Program-made: the position numbers and the translations under genes
DNA from: Candidatus Oscillochloris fontis
Lineage (GTDB): Bacteria; Chloroflexota; Chloroflexia; Chloroflexales; Chloroflexaceae
Direction of reading: 5' to 3'
Assembly: GCF_004138135.1 (NCBI RefSeq)
Contig: NZ_RYFD01000010.1
Location: 28,656-92,655, forward strand
DNA length: 64,000 nt
The notes under the pieces: generated by a model
The model's database searches: none
What the model saw: the letters and a program-made list of their open reading frames with translations, nothing else
Told to the model about the DNA's origin: nothing
Part shown: positions 18,866 through 25,904 of the stretch, one piece after another
Numbering within the stretch: the first letter of the stretch is position 1
How the letters are laid out: every line of letters starts with the position of its first letter

Positions 18866-19603
18866 ATGCCCTTGCTCAATGGTCTGCTCTACCCTTGGCG
18901 GGCGTTTCATCTGATCCGACAGCACCGCGAGTTGTGGGGGTTTGTGCTGGTGCCGATTTTGCTGAATGTGGTGGTCGGTATTCTGCTCTACACTTGGCTC
19001 TATATGGTCGGGCTGAACCAGATCGAGCAGTTTGGAGTGAACGGGAGCAACCTTGCCGCGATCTTGACGACGCTGGCCAAGGTGGTCTACCTGATCGGGT
19101 TGGCCATCGGGGTTGGCTGGCTGATGGTGCGCTTTGGGGTGGTGTTGGGTGCGCCCTGGTATGGGCAGTTGGCTGGTCGGTTGGAGGTGATTGTTAGCGG
19201 GCAAGCAGAAGCCGAGACACCGCTCTCGGTGGCGCGTGTGGCCCACGATATTGGGCGAGCACTGCTGTTTGAACTCAAAAAACTGGCGCTGACGCTCGCC
19301 ATTGGGCTGCCGGGGTTGCTGCTCAATTTCGTACCGCTGCTCGGCAACACGCTGTCTACGGCCATCGCCATTTGCCTAGGGGCATTGATTGCGTGTCTGG
19401 ATTTCTTCGATGCGCCACTGGAACGCCAGCATATGCGCTTCCGCGCCAAGCTAGGGATGGTGCGCCAGACATTCCCCGCCAGTTCCAGCTTTGGATTTCT
19501 GGCGGCATTTTTGGTCTCAATTCCGCTACTGAACCTCGTGACAATTCCACTGTGCGTGGCTGGAGGGACACTCTTGGTGATCGAGCAGCAGAACCGCGAT
19601 TAG
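18866..19603 (+). CDS. EI24/CysZ-family integral membrane protein
   Basis: 245 residues with four or more membrane helices (LWGFVLVPILLNVVVGILLY, VVYLIGLAIGVGWLMV, LALTLAIGLPGLLLNFVPLLG, FGFLAAFLVSIPLLNLVTIPL). The ending LDFFDAPLERQHMRFRAK followed by a hydrophobic segment is typical of the EI24/CysZ (DUF540) family. CysZ members transport sulfate; for this copy the substrate is unknown, and no sulfur genes are nearby. It begins 6 nt after ndh with GAGGT upstream. Its stop overlaps the convergent hemW stop by 4 nt. Confidence 0.85.
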   Translation: MPLLNGLLYPWRAFHLIRQHRELWGFVLVPILLNVVVGILLYTWLYMVGLNQIEQFGVNGSNLAAILTTLAKVVYLIGLAIGVGWLMVRFGVVLGAPWYGQLAGRLEVIVSGQAEAETPLSVARVAHDIGRALLFELKKLALTLAIGLPGLLLNFVPLLGNTLSTAIAICLGALIACLDFFDAPLERQHMRFRAKLGMVRQTFPASSSFGFLAAFLVSIPLLNLVTIPLCVAGGTLLVIEQQNRD

Positions 19604-20787
19604 AGAAAGTGCTGAAAGACCTGATTGCCAATCATACGGCCTCTGGGCGTAAGCCATACCCGCTCCGCATCTTGTTCGAGCAAGCCCAGGGCCACCAGAT
19701 TGGCAATCTCGCCGCCATAGACCGTAGCGAGAGCCATGCCACAACGGGCCGCGAAGTGGGCGGCACCAACACCCATGTTGAGGCGCAACCCCATCATCAT
19801 CGTCTCGGCGCACAGGTCGGCGGGAGTGAGCGGGATGATCTCGGCCACTGGACGCTGCGCAGCCGCCAAGGCTGCCAGATAACCATCAATGGTGAGCCTG
19901 TTGGCATAACGATGCCGATCATGCGGGGTGGTGATATGGCCATAGGCACCAGCCCCCGCCGCCAGATAGTCACTATTGAGCCAATAGGCGAGGTTGTGCT
20001 GGCAAGCATGCGAAGGAAGTGGGCCAGCGGCACTGGTACGAGCAAAGTTGGAGATCTCGTACTGGAGGTAGCCATTGGCCGCCAGATGCTCCAAGGCCAT
20101 CTCGTACATCGTGGCGCTGCGATCATCATCGGGGAGACGAACCCGCCCAGCGGTGACCTGGGCATAGAGCGGGGTCTGCTCCTCCAGGATCAATGAATAG
20201 AGGGCGAGGTGATCGGGTTGCCAGACAGTGATCGCGGCGAGGGTCTGTTCCCAATCCTCTAGGGTTTGGCCGGGTAGGCCGAAGATGAAGTCGAGATTGA
20301 TCGATTCAAAGCCAGCCGCACGAGCCTGGAGGTAGCTCTGCTGCGCCTCCTCCGCGTTATGGATGCGCCCCAGAATGCGCAGGGTAGGATTGTGTAAGCT
20401 TTGCACGCCCAGACTCAGCCGATTAACCCCTAACTGGCACAAGCCGCGCAGATAATCGGGAGCGAGCAGGGTTCCGGGGTTGGCCTCGCATGAGATCTCG
20501 GCATCTGCAAGTGGCACAATCTGGCTGGCGGCGACGAGGATGCGCTCGATCTGATCGAGGGTGAGCATCGTCGGTGTACCGCCACCGAAGAAGATCGTCG
20601 GACGCAGTGCAGCCGCCTCGGTCGAGACGGGCGGGGTAGGGATGACCGACGTGGCCAGCATGGCCAACTCAGCACAGAGCGCGGTCACATATGCGTCAAT
20701 CCTGTCATCCACGTTGGCGTAGGAGTTGAAATCGCAGTAGCTACAGCGACGGTGACAAAAAGGAATGTGGATGTAGAGGTGTTTCAT
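19600..20787 (-). CDS. hemW: HemW-like radical SAM protein (putative haem chaperone)
   Basis: 395 residues. The N-terminus YIHIPFCHRRCSYCDFNSY carries the radical-SAM CxxxCxxC motif plus the extra Cys position expected of the HemN/HemW group; FFGGGTPTML and SLGVQSLHNPTLRILGR follow, as does a C-terminal HemN_C-like winged helix. HemW proteins bind haem and help insert it into respiratory enzymes; they lack coproporphyrinogen dehydrogenase activity, and the length and start match HemW better than HemN. The GAGG 8 nt before the ATG falls inside the adjacent IS605-like end. Confidence 0.9.
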   Translation of the reverse strand: MKHLYIHIPFCHRRCSYCDFNSYANVDDRIDAYVTALCAELAMLATSVIPTPPVSTEAAALRPTIFFGGGTPTMLTLDQIERILVAASQIVPLADAEISCEANPGTLLAPDYLRGLCQLGVNRLSLGVQSLHNPTLRILGRIHNAEEAQQSYLQARAAGFESINLDFIFGLPGQTLEDWEQTLAAITVWQPDHLALYSLILEEQTPLYAQVTAGRVRLPDDDRSATMYEMALEHLAANGYLQYEISNFARTSAAGPLPSHACQHNLAYWLNSDYLAAGAGAYGHITTPHDRHRYANRLTIDGYLAALAAAQRPVAEIIPLTPADLCAETMMMGLRLNMGVGAAHFAARCGMALATVYGGEIANLVALGLLEQDAERVWLTPRGRMIGNQVFQHFL

Positions 20788-20909
20788 AGAATTAGCCTCA
20801 GGAAACCCGCCCGTTTACGAGTGGGAGGAATGAGGCTTGTGCGGCCTCACTCCCTGGTAGGTGTTCACCACCGCACCGCATTCAGCGGTGTGGGGCAACC
20901 ACGTGGGTA

Positions 20910-20918
20910 TGGTATACT
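20910..20918 (+). promoter_or_regulatory. Extended -10 box before the structured RNA
   Basis: TGG then TATACT (20913-20918). A transcript would start near 20925, just where the series of hairpins begins. Confidence 0.4.
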
Positions 20919-21170
20919 GTCCATGTGCGAAGGCACAATTCGGGGCAATGCACCCGTGGACCCGGTTTGCCGCACGTTTCCACCTGAACCTTGCTGGTTC
21001 TGTCGAGGAATCCTTCGGCAGGTAAAACGTTCAGGGTCAGATGCCCGTGCATCTGCCATCGCTGTCGGGTTCGCCCGACAGGGCACCCGTAAACGTGCCG
21101 TACTGCTCGGAGGCAGGTTCGCCTGTCGCGCAAGAGCAAAGCCCCCGCCTTGAGGCGGGTGGTAGTTTAC
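20919..21170 (+). ncRNA. Candidate structured non-coding RNA (omega-RNA-like)
   Basis: At least eight complementary stems fit one nested fold: GTCCA/TGGAC (20919-20923/20957-20961) enclosing GTGC-GAAG-GCAC; GCACGTTT/AAACGTGC (20972-20979/21091-21098) enclosing CCTGAAC/GTTCAGG (20983-20989/21029-21035), CTGTCGAGGA/TCCTTCGGCAG, CAGATGC/GCATCTG (21038-21044/21049-21055) and CTGTCGGG/CCCGACAG with a TTCG loop (21062-21069/21074-21081); then GGCAGG/CCTGTC with a TTCG loop and CCCGCC/GGCGGG. The UUCG loops favour the plus strand. Its place at an IS605-type right end suggests an omega-RNA relic; a standalone RNA is possible. Confidence 0.5.
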
Positions 21171-21201
21171 AACCTATCCCCATTCACGAGCCGAGTATAG
21201 A

Positions 21202-22071
21202 CTAGTGTTGATTCGCACCCACATGCACATGAGCATTATAGCTTGAACGCACCAGTGGGCCGCTTTCGATGTGGGTAAAGCCGCGCTTGAGACCTTCATC
21301 TTTAAAGAAGGCGAACTCCTCTGGAGTGACGAAGCGATCCACCGGCCAGTAACTTGCATCGGGGGCGAGGTACTGGCCAATGGTGAGGATGTTCACATCG
21401 GCGGTGCGTAGCGCATCCATAACCTCAATGACTTCCGCATTGGTCTCTCCAGCCCCAACCATCATGCCGCTCTTGGTGACAAGCTGGGGGTCGAAGGCGC
21501 GGGCGCGAGCGAGCAGTTCAATACTCTGCTGGAACGCAGCACGGGGCCGAAAGCGGCGGAAGAGGCGATCAATACTCTCGATGTTATGGTTGAGGACATC
21601 GGGGTGCGCATCAAGCACCATCTGAAGCGCCGCCCAATTGCCATCGAAATCGGGGATGAGCACCTCAATCTGGCAATCGGGGGTCTGTTCGCGAATGCGT
21701 TGGATCGTGCGGGCGAAGATATGCGCCCCACCATCGGGTTGGTCGTCGCGGTTGACCGAGGTGAGCACGGCGTAGCGCAGGCGCAGATGCGCAACCGAGG
21801 CGGCCACCCGTTCAGGCTCGTGTTCATCGAGAGGTTGGGGCTTACCCTTACCGATGGCGCAGTAGCGGCAGCCACGGGTACAGATGTCGCCGAGGAGGAG
21901 GAAGGTGGCGGTGCGGTGGTTCCAACACTCACCGATATTGGGGCAGCGGGCCTCCTCACAGACCGTATGCAGCCCCTTTTGGCGCATCAGAGTCAAGACA
22001 TCGCTATAGTTTTCGCCGGAGGGTGCGCGGGCCTTAAGCCAGGCAGGCCGACGGGGAGTCGTGGTGGTCAT
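21202..22071 (-). CDS. lipA: Lipoyl synthase
   Basis: 289 residues, typical length. Auxiliary cluster motif CEEARCPNIGEC (Cx4Cx5C, about residues 38-49) and radical-SAM motif CTRGCRYC (about 64-71), then TSVNRDDQPDGG, HNIESI and the C-terminal GPLVRSSYNA carrying the Ser ligand of the auxiliary cluster. LipA inserts two sulfur atoms into protein-bound octanoyl groups. The start overlaps the lipB stop by 4 nt (ATGA), so the two are translationally coupled, together covering de novo lipoylation. Confidence 0.96.
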   Translation of the reverse strand: MTTTTPRRPAWLKARAPSGENYSDVLTLMRQKGLHTVCEEARCPNIGECWNHRTATFLLLGDICTRGCRYCAIGKGKPQPLDEHEPERVAASVAHLRLRYAVLTSVNRDDQPDGGAHIFARTIQRIREQTPDCQIEVLIPDFDGNWAALQMVLDAHPDVLNHNIESIDRLFRRFRPRAAFQQSIELLARARAFDPQLVTKSGMMVGAGETNAEVIEVMDALRTADVNILTIGQYLAPDASYWPVDRFVTPEEFAFFKDEGLKRGFTHIESGPLVRSSYNAHVHVGANQH

Positions 22072-22772
22072 AGAGATATACCTTCAGCGTTCAACGGGGC
22101 AGCTACGGGTTCAAGCAGACTGACCTCAAAGAGCATCGCAAAATGGTGTAAGAGAATCGGCTCAACCTGATCAGGAGTAACGGGGTAGCCCAACAACGCT
22201 TGGAGTGACGTAACCCCACGCTCACCAATACCACAGGGGATGATCTGAGCAAAGCCGTGCAGGTCGGGATTGACATTGAGCGCGAAGCCGTGGCTGGTGA
22301 CACCGGCGGCACTCAGTTTAACTCCAATCGCACAAATCTTGGCGCGGCCATCCTGCACCCAGACCCCGGTGAGGCCGGGGATGCGCTGGCCAACGAGCGC
22401 GAACTCGGCCAGAGTCCGGATGATGACCTCCTCAATATTACGCACATAGCGACCAATATCGCCGCCGTGCTGCGAGAGCTTGAGGATGGGGTAGCCGACA
22501 ATCTGGCCGGGAGCGTGGTACGTCACATCGCCCCCGCGATCAGTCTGGACGAGTGCGATGCCACGCGCCGCCAAGACCTCAGGTGGCGCAAGAATATGTT
22601 CAGGGCGCGCCTTATTACCGAGGGTAATCGTGGGCGGATGTTGGAGAATAATCAGCGTATCATCACCACGGCCAGCGGAGCGTTCAGCGGCATAGTGGCG
22701 CATCATGCCCCACGACTGGGAGTAGTCAAGACAACCGGGGCGAATCAGTGTAACCGGGCGCAGAGTAGTCAT
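22068..22772 (-). CDS. lipB: Octanoyltransferase LipB
   Basis: About 234 residues from the ATG at 22772; an in-frame GTG at 22799 lies upstream of the -10 box. Motifs: TDRGGDVTYHAPGQIVGYP, KICAIGVKLSAAGVTSHGFALN (catalytic Lys) and IPCGIGERGVTSL (acyl-thioester Cys). It transfers octanoyl from ACP to lipoyl domains, supplying the LipA substrate. The predicted transcription start coincides almost exactly with the ATG, so the lipB-lipA mRNA may be leaderless. Confidence 0.93.
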   Translation of the reverse strand: MTTLRPVTLIRPGCLDYSQSWGMMRHYAAERSAGRGDDTLIILQHPPTITLGNKARPEHILAPPEVLAARGIALVQTDRGGDVTYHAPGQIVGYPILKLSQHGGDIGRYVRNIEEVIIRTLAEFALVGQRIPGLTGVWVQDGRAKICAIGVKLSAAGVTSHGFALNVNPDLHGFAQIIPCGIGERGVTSLQALLGYPVTPDQVEPILLHHFAMLFEVSLLEPVAAPLNAEGISL

Positions 22773-22779
22773 AGGGAAT

Positions 22780-22788
22780 ATTGTATCA
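22780..22788 (-). promoter_or_regulatory. Extended -10 promoter of lipB-lipA
   Basis: Minus-strand TG-A-TACAAT (forward 22780-22788). Seven nt downstream is 22773, next to the ATG at 22772. Confidence 0.45.
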
Positions 22789-22899
22789 TGCTCGATCACC
22801 TTTGGTGGAGGTTCAGGGGCGGCGAAGCCTCATAGATATTCGATTAAGCCTGAAGGGAGCACCATCTTCCAGCCGACATGAAATATCCTGGCCCAGTCC

Positions 22900-22973
22900 G
22901 TAGGGGCGAAGCATCGCCCCCCAGATGACCGGGGGAAACCCCAACCATGTTGGGGGCGATGCTTCGCCCCTAC
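22900..22973. repeat. GTAGGGGCGAAGCATCGC inverted-repeat element, 74 bp
   Basis: The left arm (22900-22920) and right arm (22953-22973) are perfect reverse complements over at least 20 bp, with GATGACCGGGGG...CCCCAACCATG between. Same length and arms as 7603-7676. Confidence 0.75.
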
Positions 22974-23076
22974 ATGAACCCTCGCCATTCCCCGTACATG
23001 CCACGGGTGCCCCACCATGCCCCGGCATAATGTTCCCCCGCCCCGCCACAGGTGCCCCGCCATGCCCCGGCATCCC

Positions 23077-23150
23077 GTAGGGGCGAAGCATCGCCCCCCA
23101 GATGACCGGGGAAACCCCAACCATGTTGGCGGGCGCAGCCCCAAGCGTGG
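23077..23150. repeat. GTAGGGGCGAAGCATCGC element, right arm lost
   Basis: The left arm and centre match 22900-22950 almost base for base, but after CCATGTTGG the sequence diverges into CGGGCGCAGCCCC and no right arm follows. The remaining space from 22973 to 23077 is filled by CCCGCCATGCCCCGG-type direct repeats; no gene is seen between 22800 and 23293. Confidence 0.6.
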
Positions 23151-23208
23151 TTTTGAGGGGCGGTAGCCCTAAAGCTCATGTCTGTGGTAGCAGATTGGAT
23201 CGGAGCTA

Positions 23209-23217
23209 TGATACAAT
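23209..23217 (+). promoter_or_regulatory. Extended -10 promoter of the HD hydrolase gene
   Basis: TG-A-TACAAT, identical to the box before lipB on the other strand. Predicted leader of about 70 nt. Confidence 0.45.
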
Positions 23218-23293
23218 ACGAAGTGCAACCAATGGCGGTTTGCAGACGTCTGGTTATGCAATTCCCCCAATACTTCGCCTCAGGAGATGCTGG

Positions 23294-23794
23294 ATGTACG
23301 AACCCCTGATCGCCGATCTGGCTGCACACCCACGAGTTGTCGAGACACGTCACCACATGCACCACAGTGTTTCCAAGCACGACCACATGATGCGCGTTGT
23401 CCGTTACTCATACCGTCTCGCACGGATCTTTCGTGCGGATCGGCGCACCTGTGTGCGTGCTGCGATTCTGCATGATCTGGATTCACGGTTAGGCACCCTC
23501 AGCACGCATGGTGCGATTGCGGCAGAGGTAGCGGCCACCCTTGGTGAACCACACGAAGTTTCGGCAGCAATCATCAGCCACATGTACCCAATTGGCCCCA
23601 AGCCAACCACCCGCGAGGGCTGGGTGCTAGTGGTCGCCGACAAGATCGCCTCGTTGACCGACATGACCACATTTGTGAGCGGGCTGTTTACGGGACAGAG
23701 TCTCCGCGAGCGGCAGCGACTATGCCAGACCGACCCATTCTACGCGGGGAAGCGGCGACGCCGAATGCGGCGATTGTGGCAGAATGTGACGTAG
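23294..23794 (+). CDS. HD-domain hydrolase
   Basis: 166 residues from the ATG at 23294 (AGGAG 7 nt upstream); the frame is open further upstream but runs through repeat DNA. HD-superfamily metal ligands: SKHDHMMRVVRYSYRL (H), AAILHDLDSR (the HD pair), ISHMYPIGP and VVADKIASLTD (last Asp). This is the compact form of HD phosphohydrolases such as YedJ/YpgQ, acting on nucleotides or similar phosphoesters; the substrate is not clear. Basic C-terminus (KRRRRMRRLW). Confidence 0.8.
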   Translation: MYEPLIADLAAHPRVVETRHHMHHSVSKHDHMMRVVRYSYRLARIFRADRRTCVRAAILHDLDSRLGTLSTHGAIAAEVAATLGEPHEVSAAIISHMYPIGPKPTTREGWVLVVADKIASLTDMTTFVSGLFTGQSLRERQRLCQTDPFYAGKRRRRMRRLWQNVT

Positions 23795-23866
23795 GGGCAC
23801 CTCAAGCTAAGCCCATGGGTTTGGGGCGTAGCCCCAAGCCGAGATCTTTTTAGCTTGAGGCATGGA

Positions 23867-23894
23867 GGGGCGCGTCGCGACGCGCCCCTTTTTT
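23867..23894 (+). terminator. Rho-independent terminator
   Basis: Perfect GC-rich palindrome GGGGCGCGTCG/CGACGCGCCCC (23867-23888) followed by six T. It ends the HD gene; the AI-2E family gene stops inside its T-tract from the other side. Confidence 0.85.
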
Positions 23895-25080
23895 ATTCCT
23901 GCGCAGGTAGCGGGGTAGGATCATGGCCACGGATGCGAGCCGGAAGGAGGCCAGCGGGGCTAGGCGGCTCGCTGAGGCGGCCATAGAGGTAGCTGAAGAG
24001 ATCACGCGAGATCGCACCGAGTGGGGCGGAGAGGATGGCCCCCAGCAAGCCAAAGACCTGTGAGCAGACCACCAGCAGCACCATGAGAACCGCCGGATGC
24101 AGACCAACGCTATCGCCAACGATGCGCGGGACGAGGAAATTGTTCTCGAGTTGCTGGATGAGGATGTACAGACTAAGAACCGCAATACCGGTCGCAGGTG
24201 AATCCATAAAACCGAGAATAATGGCCGGGATAGCCCCAAGGATGGGGCCAATAATCGGAACCAGCTCGGTAAACCCGGCGACTACCGCGAGGAGGAGGAT
24301 GTAGTCCACCTCCAGGCCGAAGAGATCGAGGATCACAAGGCCCGCGCCAGCAGCAGACCCCACCGCAAGCCCCAAGATCAGTTGCCCACGGACATACCCA
24401 CTGACATCGTGATCAACAATATTGATCAAGCCCCAAAAATCGGGACGCAGCCAATCGGGGAGCATGCGATCTAGGGTCTCAACCCCGGCCTTTTGATCCA
24501 TGAGGACATAAAAGAGCCAGAAGGGAATGAGGAAGAAGCCGAGCAGGAAGGTGACGGTATTGACTGCCGAGAGCAGACTATTGATCAGGAAGGTACCGAT
24601 CCCCTGCATATAGCTCACAAAGTTGGTGCGCAGGGAGGTGAGGGCATTATTGACCAGCACGGCAATATTCTGCTCGACCTCAGTGCGCATCGAATCGGGC
24701 AAAGTAGCGAGGATCTGTTGATACTCCTCCATCACTATTTCTGACCAACTCTGGATCTGGGCAATCGTGGGCAGGGCACTAATCAACTGACTAATCTGAT
24801 TGATCAGGGGCGGGACGATATAGGCAAAGAAACCCACCAGTACCACCAACGTCCCCAGATAGACTACCAGAATCGCGGCCCAACGCGGCATACCGGTATT
24901 GAGGCGATTGACCAGCGGGAGGAGCAAGTAGGCCAGCACAATCCCGATGACGAAGGGCGTAAGTGCGCCGATGGCACTCAGGAGTAGCCAGCCAACGATG
25001 ATGAACGCGCCGCAGACCAGCACCCAGCGTGCGACCCGGCGGGGTGTGAGGTGGCTAAAGAGAATCTTCAGCAGTGTCAT
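23893..25080 (-). CDS. AI-2E family transporter (PerM-like permease)
   Basis: 395 residues with about eight membrane helices in the order typical of the AI-2E/PerM family: two N-terminal (VLVCGAFIIVGWLLLSAIGAL, FVIGIVLAYLLLPLVNRLN), a periplasmic amphipathic stretch, then a C-terminal bundle with GLAVGSAAGAGLVILDLFGL and VAGFTELVPIIGPILGAIPA, the most conserved family motif. Members export small signals or ions, or act as Na+/H+ antiporters; nothing here selects a substrate. It lies 9 nt after the XRE regulator gene, so it is probably under that regulator's control. Confidence 0.88.
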   Translation of the reverse strand: MTLLKILFSHLTPRRVARWVLVCGAFIIVGWLLLSAIGALTPFVIGIVLAYLLLPLVNRLNTGMPRWAAILVVYLGTLVVLVGFFAYIVPPLINQISQLISALPTIAQIQSWSEIVMEEYQQILATLPDSMRTEVEQNIAVLVNNALTSLRTNFVSYMQGIGTFLINSLLSAVNTVTFLLGFFLIPFWLFYVLMDQKAGVETLDRMLPDWLRPDFWGLINIVDHDVSGYVRGQLILGLAVGSAAGAGLVILDLFGLEVDYILLLAVVAGFTELVPIIGPILGAIPAIILGFMDSPATGIAVLSLYILIQQLENNFLVPRIVGDSVGLHPAVLMVLLVVCSQVFGLLGAILSAPLGAISRDLFSYLYGRLSEPPSPAGLLPARIRGHDPTPLPAQE

Positions 25081-25089
25081 CGTTAGAAA

Positions 25090-25635
25090 CTAGCGCTCTT
25101 CACGGCCAGCCAAGGCGCTCACCGTCAGCACTACCGCCAGCGTCTCGCCACTATTGATCCAGCTATGGGCCATATCATCACGGTAGAAGAGCGTATCCCC
25201 CATATTCAGCGTATACTCCTCATCGCCCAAGGTGTAGCGTAATTGGCCTTGAAGCACCAGCACCATCTGGCTGCCGCGCCCAGAGAAGCCCTGTTGGCCA
25301 CTGCCGGGGCGGGCCTCGATCATGCGCGCTTCGAGATCGCTGTTGGGGGGCAAGAGTGCATAGACCTGCACCGGGGCATCATCAAGGCTGAGGCGCACGC
25401 GATCCGCGAGCGTGAGCACCTGACCGGCCTGCTGGCTATCTTCACCCTCGAAGAAATGGGTCATCTGCACACTGAAAAACTGGGCCAGTTTGCGCAGATT
25501 GGCGACCGAGATGTTGACTTTATCGCGCTCAAGGCGGCTCAAGAAGGAGGGCGTAAGCCCTGAGCCGTCGGATACTTCTTGGAGTGTGAGGCCACGCTCC
25601 TGGCGGAGGCGACCAATTTTTTGTCCGAGTGACAT
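25090..25635 (-). CDS. XRE-family transcriptional regulator with cupin sensor domain
   Basis: 181 residues: N-terminal helix-turn-helix (about 6-62, RLRQERGLTLQEVSDGSGLTPSFLSRLE) and a C-terminal cupin (about 105-175, RGSQMVLVLQGQLRYTLGDEEYTLNMGDTLFY). Such regulators sense a small ligand and usually control adjacent genes. It is read from a full consensus promoter (25766-25795) through a long leader carrying a large palindrome (25658-25698), a reasonable autoregulatory operator. It is followed by the AI-2E family permease. Confidence 0.9.
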   Translation of the reverse strand: MSLGQKIGRLRQERGLTLQEVSDGSGLTPSFLSRLERDKVNISVANLRKLAQFFSVQMTHFFEGEDSQQAGQVLTLADRVRLSLDDAPVQVYALLPPNSDLEARMIEARPGSGQQGFSGRGSQMVLVLQGQLRYTLGDEEYTLNMGDTLFYRDDMAHSWINSGETLAVVLTVSALAGREER

Positions 25636-25657
25636 AGGACTACTACCTTTAAGCTAT

Positions 25658-25698
25658 GGTTTTCTGAACTTCCGGGAAGCTTGGGAAGTTCTAAAACC
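25658..25698. promoter_or_regulatory. Palindrome in the leader of the XRE-permease operon
   Basis: GGTTTT...GAACTTCC (25658-25673) and GGAAGTTC...AAAACC (25684-25698) form an imperfect inverted repeat 23 nt upstream of the XRE start. Its core GAACTTCCGGGAAGCTT matches the repeats at 1431 and 39097, so it may be a repeat copy recruited as an operator or a leader hairpin. Confidence 0.5.
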
Positions 25699-25765
25699 GT
25701 AACTCACGGGAAAAACATTGTACGATTCAGGCATCAGAGAGAACAAGAATCATGGCGCTCGTTGT

Positions 25766-25795
25766 ATTATACGCCACAAGAATCGGCAATGTCAA
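25766..25795 (-). promoter_or_regulatory. Consensus promoter of the XRE-permease operon
   Basis: Minus-strand TTGACA (forward 25790-25795), 18-nt spacer, TATAAT (forward 25766-25771). The leader to the ATG at 25635 is about 125 nt. A second -10-like TACAAT (forward 25717-25722) may give an additional start. Confidence 0.65.
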
Positions 25796-25904
25796 GGCCA
25801 ATGCACAGATTGAGAAATCCCGTTTTATGGCATACATACGGGCTAAACACGGTGGGCTTTGTCGAAGATTTGCACAGGGCTAAGCATGCGTTTTGGAAAT
25901 ATAG

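Larger units (their letters stand above)
20794..21170 (+). mobile_element. Probable tnpB-less IS200/IS605-type remnant
   Basis: The left part has GCCTCA (20794-20799) pairing with TGAGGC (20830-20835) around a CCCGC...GTGGG hairpin. The right part ends AAGCCCCCGCC-TTGA-GGCGGG then TAGTTTAC (21163-21170), a layout I recognise from right ends of IS200/IS605 elements. No transposase or TnpB reading frame is present between them. The identification rests on end structure and is tentative. Confidence 0.4.

Noticed and set aside
20752..21153. 133-residue ORF across the IS605-like remnant
   Set aside because: It starts inside hemW antisense and its sequence is explained by RNA stems; no TnpB or transposase motif is present.
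23102..23293. 64-residue N-terminal extension of the HD hydrolase
   Set aside because: It is encoded by repeat DNA and lies partly upstream of the extended -10 box; the ATG at 23294 has a good Shine-Dalgarno.
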